Origin: Kiritimatiellia bacterium
GTDB lineage: Bacteria > Verrucomicrobiota > Kiritimatiellia > UBA8416 > JABMPJ01
Direction: 5' to 3'
Length of the DNA stretch: 64,000 nt
NCBI GenBank assembly: GCA_030745755.1
Contig: JASLOA010000052.1
Coordinates: 1-64,000, forward strand
In this document: one piece after another, positions 1 to 8,830 of the stretch
Layout: every line of letters starts with the position of its first letter
Position numbering within the stretch: position 1 is the stretch's first letter
Notes under the pieces: generated by a model
The model's database searches: none
What the model was told of the DNA's origin: nothing
The model's input: the letters and a program-made list of their open reading frames with translations, nothing else
Program-made: the position numbers and the translations under genes

Positions 1-21
1 GGGGATGTCGCGGACGTTCAT
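1..21 (-). CDS. 5' end of a leftward gene (partial)
   Basis: Read on the minus strand, an ATG at 21-19 opens a frame of seven codons (MNVRDIP) that continues past the left edge. A GGAG sequence at 30-27 sits about five bases upstream, a normal Shine-Dalgarno position. Nothing can be said about the product. If real, the 600 bp that follow are a divergent intergenic region. Confidence is low because only 21 coding bases are visible. Confidence 0.3.
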
Positions 22-165
22 GGTCACTCCTGCGCTCGAGAACAACTCTTCTAACCAAAGGCCCGGGATGCTACCGTATGGCTTGAAAAGACGCGAGTTA
101 TGAGTGGTTCAGGTTCCCCGACAATTCGCTGGACCGGCACAGATGCCCAGCATGTTGCCTGAACC

Positions 166-274
166 GAGATTCCTCCCATTCGGCTACGCTCAGGGCAGGC
201 TATCGCTCGGAATGACAACCTTGGAGGCATTGAGTTCCTAAGGAACTGTCATGCTGAGCTTGCCAAAGCATCTC
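166..274. repeat. inverted pair of dispersed intergenic repeats
   Basis: The segment 166-217 begins GAGAT and ends GGAATGACAA. The segment 246-274 begins TGTCATGCTGAGC and ends GCATCTC. The reverse complement of the second (GAGATGC...GCATGACA) matches the ends of the first, so the pair can form a long hairpin. Elements containing TGTCATGCTGAGCTTG and its relatives are common dispersed repeats in many environmental bacterial genomes (recall, not searched). Confidence 0.55.
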
Positions 275-284
275 GCCGACATGT

Positions 285-311
285 CCGCCGTAGCCCAAAG
301 GGCGAAGGAGG
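285..311 (-). repeat. inverted copy of the 26228/26275 hairpin repeat
   Basis: Read on the minus strand this segment begins CCTCCTTCGCCCTTTGGGC and ends ACGGCGG. It matches the hairpin core CCTCCGTCGCCCTTCGGGC present twice at 26228-26316, with three or four differences. It is therefore a dispersed palindromic repeat present in both orientations in the window. Confidence 0.5.
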
Positions 312-378
312 AAGGCGTCTTTCCGTCTGCCCGCCTCTGCTCTTTGCGCTGTTGAGAAACGTGAGACAAACGTTTTCC

Positions 379-407
379 TTGATTTGGGACCGCTGTTGGT
401 GTACTGT
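379..407 (+). promoter_or_regulatory. possible promoter upstream of 610
   Basis: TTGATT (379-384) and TACTGT (402-407) are separated by 17 bp in an otherwise empty region preceding the gene at 610. The -10 element is a weak match to TATAAT and the leader would be about 190 bases, so this is a suggestion only. Confidence 0.25.
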
Positions 408-609
408 GTATTTATGTCTAACCAAATTGTTGGCCCCTGCAGAAGAAGCTGAGTAGATGCATCCCCTCGTTTACCGCTCTCGTCGCCGTTCGCGTCAACC
501 GATCAGTCAACGATAGCGGCGACCAGCCTACGCTTTTCGATTGCTACGGCGAGGCACGCGAGAACGGATGACGATTTGGAGTATTCAGAAACGAGTAAGG
601 AAATAGATC

Positions 610-1440
610 ATGAGTAAACGATGTCTAGCAGGCATGATTTTGGTGTTAGTTGTTGGTTTGGGGAGCATGCAAGCGTTGTCTCAGACGCTCGGCGAGGTCG
701 CGCAATCCCCGTCGTTCCCCGCCATGGCACCCGCGTACAGCGACGTAGTCATGCGCAGTCTGAGGTTCCGAGACGACTCGTACGAACACGGCTCGACGTT
801 TCAGAACGTGACGAACTTCCATGTGACCAAGCTCGAATGGGTCTACGTTAAAGGCAGCGATGCGGCGTACGTCGAGCAGTTCACCAACTACGGCATCACC
901 GTAGGCCATACGGTCAAGGGGAATCCTGCGGATGCGTCCGCGGCCATCGAGAACAGCAGCGGCGAGCCGCTGGAATGCCCCTGGATGCCCAACCAATACT
1001 TCCTCTGTTTCAACAAACCGGCCGCATTATCCAACAACCTGGACGGCATCAAGTTGGGCATCGATCTCGGCTGCCGCTTTTCCAGCGGGACACGCCGGGC
1101 TACGGCAATGTCGAGGAATCAGACAACGGCTACTGCTTCTGCTCCTTCTGCCAGGCCAAGGCCGCCGCGCAAGGGGTGGACCTCAACGACCGTACCCAGC
1201 GCTACAGCTTCAACAAAGCCTCCGCGTTGGAATTCTATACCAATCTGCATGCCCAGGCTGAGGCCTACGCCGGTACCAATCTCGGCTTTTCCTGCAACGG
1301 GGGAAGCCGTCTTTGGAGCGACAGCATGTACGAGGACATATTCCTTCTCCACGACTACCGCAATGGTGAGTGCAACAAGTCAACGCCCAGCCACCTTTAC
1401 AGCCTTTCACGCGAGACCCGTGAGCGGGGCAAAGCCCAGC
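610..1440 (+). pseudogene. frameshifted and truncated exported glycosidase-like gene
   Basis: The frame opening at 610 encodes a signal peptide (hydrophobic core at residues 8-20, cleavage near LSQ) and about 155 residues of protein-like sequence. Around 1070-1110 the protein-like sequence moves to another frame, where it continues with PGYGNVEES, a CFCSFC cysteine motif and LGFSCNGGSRLW up to about 1440. The CxCxxC motif and the GFS(C)NGG strand resemble TIM-barrel hydrolase-like proteins of PVC bacteria, but I cannot name a family. Beyond 1440 the open frame runs without protein-like features into the next gene (stop at 1577), so the 3' part also seems lost. AAGGAAA at 598-604 supports the start at 610. 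A sequencing error could explain the shift but not the missing C-terminus. Confidence 0.6.
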
Positions 1441-1548
1441 TCCTGCAATACACCGATCACGATACCGCCGACATCCCGCCCCCTATAATTCGGCCCTCGA
1501 ACATCGGAGAGGAACATGCCTGTCCCGCATCTTCCCAGGGAGTAAGAT

Positions 1549-2229
1549 ATGAAATTGCTAATCATCCGACACGCTGAGTCTGAAGGCAATGCCAGTGGTA
1601 ATTACTCGATTGCGCAGGCAGACTCTCTCTCCGCCAAAGGCGAGAAGCAGGCACTACGTCTAGCAGATGAGCTTGCATCACATCCCTTTCACAGTATTAT
1701 CGTAAGCCCCTTACAGCGCGCGCTACAGACCATATCGCCTTATCTCAACACATCCCGGCAACAAGCGGACATTTGGCCTGAAATTGCGGAGGCGTGCTGG
1801 CATGACAAGCGAGAAGCGCCTGCAGATGATTGGTTTACGCACCCCGCATCCCTACCGAGCAACGTAAACCATCAGCTTTTCAGATATCGAGATGGCCAGT
1901 CTGTCCGTCCTGCACACCACGAAACATTTGGGGAGGGACTTTGTCGTGTTCATCGTGCACTGGAACGTATCGAGGATGCTGCCACCCGCATCAAAGGAAC
2001 CGTCCTGATGGTTACGCATGGCCACTTCATAAGAGAGTTGCTGAACCTTATGCATAGCCCCCCTCAGTTGATGGATTATCCCCACGACAACTGCGGCATA
2101 ACTCTGGTCCATCTGAGCGACAGATGGACCACGGAGTTCTGTAATCGTCAGTTGCTCAATGCTGAATCGAACAAGGCATTGCAAGGGACGCTCGCAAGTA
2201 GTCGCGCCCCTGAAAGCAGACGTCGATAA
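1549..2229 (+). CDS. histidine phosphatase superfamily protein
   Basis: A 226-residue protein of the phosphoglycerate mutase-like branch. It has the N-terminal RHG-type motif RHAESEGN (residues 7-14, His8 being the phospho-acceptor), the conserved arginine region SPLQRALQT near 53-61, and the second histidine in THGHF near 151-155. The substrate cannot be predicted. No signal peptide is present, so it is cytoplasmic. GGGAG about ten bases upstream supports the start at 1549. The last 20 residues (NKALQGT...RRR) look unlike the fold and resemble low-value tails read through cassette or repeat DNA; the fold is complete before them. It follows a truncated pseudogene and is not obviously linked to its neighbours. 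Confidence 0.85.
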   Translation: MKLLIIRHAESEGNASGNYSIAQADSLSAKGEKQALRLADELASHPFHSIIVSPLQRALQTISPYLNTSRQQADIWPEIAEACWHDKREAPADDWFTHPASLPSNVNHQLFRYRDGQSVRPAHHETFGEGLCRVHRALERIEDAATRIKGTVLMVTHGHFIRELLNLMHSPPQLMDYPHDNCGITLVHLSDRWTTEFCNRQLLNAESNKALQGTLASSRAPESRRR

Positions 2230-2351
2230 GGATTGGGACGATGATCGATACAGCCGGAGCGAAGCGGAGACAGCCGAAGGCAACGATGTACAGAGGCAGA
2301 GAGAATACCGTAGTGCGGAGACTGCTAGGCGTGTTTCTGGGAGTTCATATT

Positions 2352-5300
2352 ATGGATATCAAAATAACAATGATGCTCAGTCTTACCACATTCAAAAGAA
2401 TGATGGCGTTCGCACCCGTAATGATGCTGCTCTTACTTCTGCCGGAACGTGGAAATGCCATCCCCGTGATCAATGAATTCATGGCGAGCAATGGCGCCAC
2501 AATTGCTGATCCGCAGGGGGAATATGATGACTGGATCGAGATCTACAATCCCGGCCCCGGAACGGTTGATTTGGGCGGAATGTATCTGACCGATAATCCG
2601 CTGAATCCCACCCAATGGCAGTTTCCCTCAGGGACTTTTCTCGGGCAGGGCAGTTTTCTTCTGGTATGGGCCGATAAGGATGTGCTCGATAATACCAATG
2701 GTTTTCATGCAAACTTTAAACTCGGGGCCGGCGGAGAGCAGATCGGTCTTTATGAAAGTAATGGGGTCACACTGGTGGATAGCATCTCCTTCGGTAATCA
2801 ATCTGAAGATGTCTCTTACGGACGCTTTCCCAATGGCGCCAGTACCTGGTATTTCATGGATCAACCTTCTCCGAATGCCACCAACACCTCGGCCCAATCC
2901 GAAGATGTCTATTTCTCCCGTCTGGGCGGTATAATGACCAACTCCTTCACCCTGAAGCTGTCCACCAAAAGTGATATTGGCTCGATCCGTTACACCACTG
3001 ACGGGGCGGAGCCCAGCAGCGGCTCCACGCTGTACAACGATGGAAGCGGCATCTTGATCGACAACACTCATTCAAGACGAATCCGGGCTCGGGCCTTCCA
3101 GTCGGGCCTGGTGCCGGGGCCGGTGCGTACCGAGGCCTATCTGGCGGTCAGTCCGGCTTTGGCTGCGTTCGATTCCAACGTGCCGATTCTGGTGATTGAT
3201 ACGTTTGGCGATTCGATACCGGGGACTACGGAAACATGGCTCCAGGATGTCTACGCGACCGCCATTGATACAAACAGCGTGACCGGGCGTGCCGCCTTGA
3301 GCGATCAGCCGGACTTTGCCGGTCGGGCGGGGATGAGAGTGCGTGGAACGAGCGCCGCGGAGCTCGACAAGAAGCCTTATAAACTGGAAACATGGGATGA
3401 AAACGACGGAGACAAGAAGATTTCGCTTCTGGGCTTTCCTTCGGAGTCGGACTGGGTGCTGCACAATCCGCATATGGACAAAACATTCTTGCGGAATGTC
3501 CTCGTTTATCAATGGAGCAACGACATGGGGCATTATTCGTCACGCACCAAATTCATCGAGGTCTTTAAGAATGAGAACGGTGGACAAATCGGTGGACCAA
3601 CTTCCGGCGATTATGTGGGGGTCTATGTGTTGGCGGAAAGTATCAAGCGGGGGAAAGGCCGGGTGGATGTCGAGGCGCTCCGCCTGACGGACACCACGGA
3701 ACCCGAGGTTACCGGCGGCTACATCATCAAGCATGACAGGCGGGAATCTGAAACACCACATTTCAACACCTGGGCCGGCGACTTTCTGTATGTTGAACCT
3801 TCGGAGACCGAGATCACCACTGCGCAAACGAACTACATCAAGAGCTACATCGAGGAGTTCGAAGGGGTTCTTCAAGGTGCTGAGTTTGCCGATCCCGTCA
3901 ATGGCTATGCCAATTATATCGACGTCGAATCATTCATCGACCACGATTTCTGTTCGGAAATCGCAAAGGACGTGGATGCATATCGGCTCAGCACGTATAT
4001 GTCGAAGGCCCGCGACGGGAAGTTGGCCATGTCGGCCGAGTGGGATTATAACTTGAGTATGGGTAATAATGATTACACGTCGTTAGGTACCACGAATGCA
4101 CATCATACCACCGGTTGGAACCTGGAGGGAGATCTCACGGAATACAACTGGCACGCACGATTGTTGAATGATCCCGAGTATCGGTTGAAATATGCGGACC
4201 GATGGTTCCACCTGCGTGAAACCGTGCTCAGTGATGCAACGGTCGCTCAGACGATCGATACCCATGTTGCATTGCTCAATGTAGGAGCAGCCGGCCGGAA
4301 CTTTTCCCGATGGGATATTCTTAACTCGAAGGTGAGTTTTGATTGGAGCGGGGACGGACCGACCTTCTATTATGGGGGCAATCCGCACATTCCGTGCGAA
4401 ACGAACGATCACACCTACTGGATGCAGGCCGAATGGTTGAAGAACTGGCTGACCGGTACCGGAACCCCCACCGGCTCCTGCGCGGCCGAGGCTTATGCGC
4501 CTCAATACTCTGATCGGCTTGGTTGGATCGATGATAACATGGAGGATCGTACTGGTGCAGGGGCTCCGCCCTCCCTTTTCATCAACGGCAGCCCTGCCGA
4601 TACCGGCGGCGCGATCTCGGGTTCCAATACGCTTACGATGTCTGGAGGTCCCGGGACCATCTATTACACCCTCGACGGCACAGACCCGCGTGAGGCGTTC
4701 ACCAGCAACGCCGTTGGAACTGCCTATTCCGTCGAGGGTATTACGCTGAACAAGACGGTTGATGTCCGAGCCCGGATCAAGAACGGTTCAAGCTGGAGTG
4801 CAGTGAACCAGGCCGTTTTTGCGGATAACCGACCTCTGAACGACTTGCGGATCACGGAGATCATGTATCATCCGGAAACCCTGGGCGAGGAATATATCGA
4901 GCTCAAGAATATCGGGGCCTCGGCGATCAATCTGAACCTGTGCGAGTTCACCGATGGGATCCGGTTCACGTTTCCGGATATGATGCTGGCGGCCGGACAG
5001 CACGTTCTGGTGGTGCAAAACCAGTCGACTTTCGAAACACGATACGGCACCGGGCTGAATATTGCCGGTGAATTCAATATCGGCTCGTCTCTGGGCAATG
5101 GCGGGGAAGAAATTGTATTGAAAGATGCGGCCGGCAGGGAGATCCTCGACTTTGATTACGGTGATTGGTATCCGGTCACCGATGGTCACGGCGCGTCGCT
5201 GGGCATCGTTGATTCGGCCCATGCCGACCTGACCCTGTGGGACCGGAAAGAAGGCTGGCAGGCCAGCAGCACCAACGGCGGCAGCCCCGGCGCAGACCAT

Positions 5301-7424
5301 TCAGTCAATGGTGTCGCCAATAATGCCATCGTCATCAACGAAGCACTGACGCATACAGATGAAACTGGCGGAGACTGGATCGAGTTGTACAACACGACAG
5401 GAGCGCCGATCGATATAGGCGGTTGGTTCCTCAGCGATAGCCTCGATGATCTTAAAAAATACCAGATTGCCTCGGGCACCTCGATCACCGGCGGCGCGTA
5501 TGTGGTCTTCACTGAGGAAGACCACTTTGGCTTGCTGTCATCTGATCCAGGCAAACGGATCGGATTCGGCCTGAGCGAGCTGGGCGAGAGTGTTTTTCTG
5601 TCCAGTGGATCGGGAGGTAATCTGAGCGGTGGTTTCAGTATTTCAGAAGACTTTGGCGCAGCGGTCAACGGGGTGACCTTTGGCCGCCATACGAAGAGCG
5701 CTGCCTCGGGGTATGGTGTCGATTTTGTAGCGATGAAAAACCCAACGATGGGTGCGGCCAACTCCGGGCCTTTGATTCCGGACGTGGTGATCAACCAAAT
5801 CATGTATAACCCGTCGACTGACCATGATGAAGTGGCGGAGTACATCGGTTTATTCAATCACACGAAGAGCTCGGTCAACCTGTACGATCCGGCCAACCCT
5901 TCGAATACCTGGAAATTCAGCAAGGGCATCGAGTACACCTTCCCGCCCGGCGTTTCAATTCCGGCCGGAAGCCATGTTCTCGTGGTACGGACTGATCCTG
6001 ATATCTTCCGGCATCTTCATGGCATCCCCTTGATTCGCGAAATTTACGGCCCCTACTCAGATGTATTGAGTAATGACGGGGAGAAGATTGAACTCTCTAT
6101 GCCGGGCGCCCCGGAACCGGGGTTTGTCCCGTATATCCGTACGGAGAAGGTCAACTTCAGCGATGGGTCTCATTCGGTTGGCAGCGACCCCTGGCCCACG
6201 GAAGCCGATGGCACCCTCGGGTATTCGCTCCATCGTTCTTTCGCCGAGAATTACGGCAACGATGTCGCCAACTGGCAGGCTGCCGCCCCGAACATGATCT
6301 ACTACTACACGTTTCCCTATGGATGGGGCTACAAGATCCCGATCACGATCAGTAGCAACCATATTGACAGCGCGCTCACCGACTGGACGCTGGTCTTCGA
6401 CCATTCGTTTGATGTGCTTCTGACGTCCGAGAACGGGCCGCTGGATGCAGACGGTACGCAGGCGAGTCTGAACGGCGGCGGCGATGTGCGCTTCTCGGCG
6501 GATGCGGCCGGCACCATTCAGCTGGCGTGCGACATCCGCGCATGGGTCACCGATAACAACCCCGCGAACGCAACCTGCGAGGTCGCAGTGAAGGTCCCGA
6601 CTGTGTCGAGCAGCGCGGATACCACCATCTATATGTGGTGGGGACAGGCGGGTGCAATACAGCCAGGGCTGAGCGACACATACGGCCAGTATAACACTTA
6701 TGATTCAAGTTACAGTTTTGTAATGCCGTTAGATGAAGATCCTTCTGGCGGCAGCGGGGCCATGAAGGACCGCACAAGAAACCAAAATCATGGAACAAGA
6801 AGTGGCGGTAGCATCAGTTCCGTCACTGGAAAAATAGGAAATGCGCTGACCAATGATGGCTCTAGTGATTACATTGAAATGTCATCACATTCCGCCTTTG
6901 ATTTATCGGACAAGACTGGCTGTATCGAATTCTTAACTGATGCATCATCAACGCAACCTGCTTGGAGTGGATTTATATCAAAAGGCGACGACGTTAACGA
7001 TTGGGTAATACAACGCAATAACGCAACAACGGATCTTAGCATGTCTTTTCCTGGTTCACCTCTTGTCTGGGATAATTGGTTTGATTCTTACGTCTATGGT
7101 CAGGGGTGGGTCCATTTTGCTTTAAGAATGGATGGAAGTAATGCTTATCTCTACGAAAATGCTGCCCTAGCAGGCGGGGCAAAAGCATTACCAGCAACAG
7201 TAGGTCATACTTCTGACCATCCCGTTAGAATAATGGCAGAACGTGCAGGGATAGCTGTAGATGCGACGATGGATGAAGTTCGTATCTCCACATCAGATAG
7301 GAGCGTTGCGTGGATCAAGGCCAACTACCATAACCAGCTCAACACGTCGGGCTTCCTGACCTGGGGCAGCATCACGCCGGCCAGCGATTCCGACAGCGGC
7401 GGAACCTTCCTCCTCCTTCGATAG
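2352..7424 (+). CDS. secreted CotH-kinase / lamin-tail / LamG surface protein
   Basis: A protein of about 1690 residues. The frame is open from 2241, but ATG 2352 has GGGAG nine bases upstream and precedes a positively charged region and a MLLLLLPERGNA signal peptide. Domains in order: lamin-tail domain (INEFMASNG...DDWIEIYNPG), chitobiase C-terminal-like module (IRYTTDGAEPS), CotH kinase-like domain (MRVRGTSA...KKPYKLETWDEND...VYVLAESIKRGKGRV...GGYIIKHDRRE), a second chitobiase-like module (IYYTLDGTDPRE), three more lamin-tail repeats (ITEIMYHPE, INEALTHTDE, INQIMYNPS), a DUF2341-like region, a LamG/concanavalin-like domain and the end of DUF2341. Such proteins are exported and usually attributed to surface or extracellular polymer functions. 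The LamG stretch (about 6690-7310) is clearly richer in A+T than its flanks and appears inserted inside the DUF2341 domain. No anchor is visible at the C-terminus. Confidence 0.88.
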   Translation: MDIKITMMLSLTTFKRMMAFAPVMMLLLLLPERGNAIPVINEFMASNGATIADPQGEYDDWIEIYNPGPGTVDLGGMYLTDNPLNPTQWQFPSGTFLGQGSFLLVWADKDVLDNTNGFHANFKLGAGGEQIGLYESNGVTLVDSISFGNQSEDVSYGRFPNGASTWYFMDQPSPNATNTSAQSEDVYFSRLGGIMTNSFTLKLSTKSDIGSIRYTTDGAEPSSGSTLYNDGSGILIDNTHSRRIRARAFQSGLVPGPVRTEAYLAVSPALAAFDSNVPILVIDTFGDSIPGTTETWLQDVYATAIDTNSVTGRAALSDQPDFAGRAGMRVRGTSAAELDKKPYKLETWDENDGDKKISLLGFPSESDWVLHNPHMDKTFLRNVLVYQWSNDMGHYSSRTKFIEVFKNENGGQIGGPTSGDYVGVYVLAESIKRGKGRVDVEALRLTDTTEPEVTGGYIIKHDRRESETPHFNTWAGDFLYVEPSETEITTAQTNYIKSYIEEFEGVLQGAEFADPVNGYANYIDVESFIDHDFCSEIAKDVDAYRLSTYMSKARDGKLAMSAEWDYNLSMGNNDYTSLGTTNAHHTTGWNLEGDLTEYNWHARLLNDPEYRLKYADRWFHLRETVLSDATVAQTIDTHVALLNVGAAGRNFSRWDILNSKVSFDWSGDGPTFYYGGNPHIPCETNDHTYWMQAEWLKNWLTGTGTPTGSCAAEAYAPQYSDRLGWIDDNMEDRTGAGAPPSLFINGSPADTGGAISGSNTLTMSGGPGTIYYTLDGTDPREAFTSNAVGTAYSVEGITLNKTVDVRARIKNGSSWSAVNQAVFADNRPLNDLRITEIMYHPETLGEEYIELKNIGASAINLNLCEFTDGIRFTFPDMMLAAGQHVLVVQNQSTFETRYGTGLNIAGEFNIGSSLGNGGEEIVLKDAAGREILDFDYGDWYPVTDGHGASLGIVDSAHADLTLWDRKEGWQASSTNGGSPGADHSVNGVANNAIVINEALTHTDETGGDWIELYNTTGAPIDIGGWFLSDSLDDLKKYQIASGTSITGGAYVVFTEEDHFGLLSSDPGKRIGFGLSELGESVFLSSGSGGNLSGGFSISEDFGAAVNGVTFGRHTKSAASGYGVDFVAMKNPTMGAANSGPLIPDVVINQIMYNPSTDHDEVAEYIGLFNHTKSSVNLYDPANPSNTWKFSKGIEYTFPPGVSIPAGSHVLVVRTDPDIFRHLHGIPLIREIYGPYSDVLSNDGEKIELSMPGAPEPGFVPYIRTEKVNFSDGSHSVGSDPWPTEADGTLGYSLHRSFAENYGNDVANWQAAAPNMIYYYTFPYGWGYKIPITISSNHIDSALTDWTLVFDHSFDVLLTSENGPLDADGTQASLNGGGDVRFSADAAGTIQLACDIRAWVTDNNPANATCEVAVKVPTVSSSADTTIYMWWGQAGAIQPGLSDTYGQYNTYDSSYSFVMPLDEDPSGGSGAMKDRTRNQNHGTRSGGSISSVTGKIGNALTNDGSSDYIEMSSHSAFDLSDKTGCIEFLTDASSTQPAWSGFISKGDDVNDWVIQRNNATTDLSMSFPGSPLVWDNWFDSYVYGQGWVHFALRMDGSNAYLYENAALAGGAKALPATVGHTSDHPVRIMAERAGIAVDATMDEVRISTSDRSVAWIKANYHNQLNTSGFLTWGSITPASDSDSGGTFLLLR

Positions 7425-7552
7425 CCCGTTTGGCGGAGTGTTCCAACTCAAAGGAATCGGTAATGCAACGTGACATTGAGCCTGCCAGAAGCAGGGGGCG
7501 TGCGGCAAAGACGTTTGTTTAACGACGGCGGTAACGGAGGAGTGAAGCAAGA

Positions 7553-8758
7553 ATGAGCGAGTTGAAAGATCTGAAGCAGCTCTTGCACACGTGTGCGTAC
7601 CACCGTGTGGAGATTGATCGCTACCTGGACCCGGATAACCCGGCTATTCTCAAGTTCGATCCGGAGCTTGGATATCTGCATCAGGACCATTGCATGAAGG
7701 ACGGTCAGGCGGGTGCCGTTACGGCGGGCACGTACGCGCGTCGCGGTGGGCATCGCAAGATGATCAACTACGCCGACCAGCCCTGCCGCATCAATACCTA
7801 CGGGGACAGCTATACGCAATGTGCTCAGGTCAGCGATGGTGAGACCTGGCAGGAAGCGCTTGCCGCCAACTTCCGCGAACCGATCAGGAACTTCGGGGTC
7901 GGCGGTTACGGCGTGTACCAGGCATACCGACGTGCGATGCGCGTTGAGGCCATGAACAGCCTCGCCGCCGAGAATATTATCCTGAACGTTTGGGATGATG
8001 ACTATATGCGCAACATCGACGCCGCGCGCTGGGTGCGCGTGGCCTGGATGATGCGTGACCTGCCACGTGGCAAGAAGGATGGCTACCCGGTGCATGGATT
8101 TCCCTGGTCGCATCTGCGCTTCGACTTGAAGAAGGGGGCGTGGGAGGAACGTTCTGGAATGTGCAAGAAGACGACTGACCTTCTCGATTTGGTTGGCAAG
8201 AGGAACTTCTTCAGCGCATTCAAGGATGATCCCGTCGCTCACCTCTACTGCCTGCGCGAGGGTGGGGAGGCGCCGATCGGGGAATTGGAAGAGCTGGCCG
8301 AGGCGTTCGGCCTCAAGGTTAACCTGCGCAACGCCAGAACCCGGCAGGCGGACGCTCTGGAACTTCACCATGCCTACGGCATTGAGTCGACCAAGTTCAC
8401 CGTGGACAAGCTTCGCAAATGGTGCAAGGCGAACAAGCGTAAGCTCATGATCCTGCTGAGCTATGACGTGCCGACGGTCCAGACCTACGCTAAGAAAGGT
8501 ACCCGGTTCGACCAGAGGTTCGTGGACTTCCTTGACGAGAAGAAGTTCCGCTACATTGATACGCTACCGACAGTGGTTGACGATGCCCGGATGTATAAAG
8601 GCACGATAGAACAGTTCTGCGAGCGCTTGTACGTGGAGCGGGCCGGGGCCCAAGTCTTCGGCCACTACAACCCGTACGGAAACTTCTGTTTCGCCAATGC
8701 GATCCGTCAGGGGCTGATTGACTGGCTCAACCCGAAGCCGTTGACATATCGGGATTGA
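7553..8758 (+). CDS. SGNH/GDSL-type hydrolase-like protein
   Basis: A 401-residue cytoplasmic protein (no signal peptide). Block I is GDSYT at residues 84-88 with Ser86 as the candidate nucleophile; the oxyanion-hole glycine lies in FGVGGYG (114-120). The C-terminal histidine block is GHYNPYGN, with His near 371. The aspartate usually found three residues before this histidine is absent (Val is there), so it may work with a Ser-His dyad or have changed function. SGNH enzymes act on esters, often acetyl groups of glycans, but the substrate here is unknown. GGAGGAG at 7536-7542 is a strong ribosome-binding site for the ATG at 7553. Confidence 0.75.
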   Translation: MSELKDLKQLLHTCAYHRVEIDRYLDPDNPAILKFDPELGYLHQDHCMKDGQAGAVTAGTYARRGGHRKMINYADQPCRINTYGDSYTQCAQVSDGETWQEALAANFREPIRNFGVGGYGVYQAYRRAMRVEAMNSLAAENIILNVWDDDYMRNIDAARWVRVAWMMRDLPRGKKDGYPVHGFPWSHLRFDLKKGAWEERSGMCKKTTDLLDLVGKRNFFSAFKDDPVAHLYCLREGGEAPIGELEELAEAFGLKVNLRNARTRQADALELHHAYGIESTKFTVDKLRKWCKANKRKLMILLSYDVPTVQTYAKKGTRFDQRFVDFLDEKKFRYIDTLPTVVDDARMYKGTIEQFCERLYVERAGAQVFGHYNPYGNFCFANAIRQGLIDWLNPKPLTYRD

Positions 8759-8830
8759 AAGCCCCAGTGGAAGGGCGTGACGGCCGGGAGCCGAGCTATC
8801 ATCATTCCTCGCCAGTCAAGGAGTGTGAGT

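Larger units (their letters stand above)
22..609. other. 588-bp intergenic region with dispersed repeats
   Basis: No convincing gene lies here. The left half holds three repeat elements (166-217, 246-274, 285-311) described separately. The right half contains a possible promoter near 379-407 and an AAACGT direct repeat at 359-375 whose second copy is part of the palindrome AAACGTTT, which could be an operator. The remainder up to the start at 610 shows nothing I can interpret. Confidence 0.5.

Noticed and set aside
2160-2240. Integron attC site after the phosphatase gene
   Set aside because: The conserved RYYYAAC and GTTRRRY ends are not matched and the arms pair poorly, so it is mentioned only as a low-interest observation and not annotated.
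2241-2351. N-terminal extension of the CotH/lamin-tail protein
   Set aside because: Starting at 2241 would place the signal peptide about 50 residues inside; ATG 2352 has a better ribosome-binding site and a normal signal sequence.
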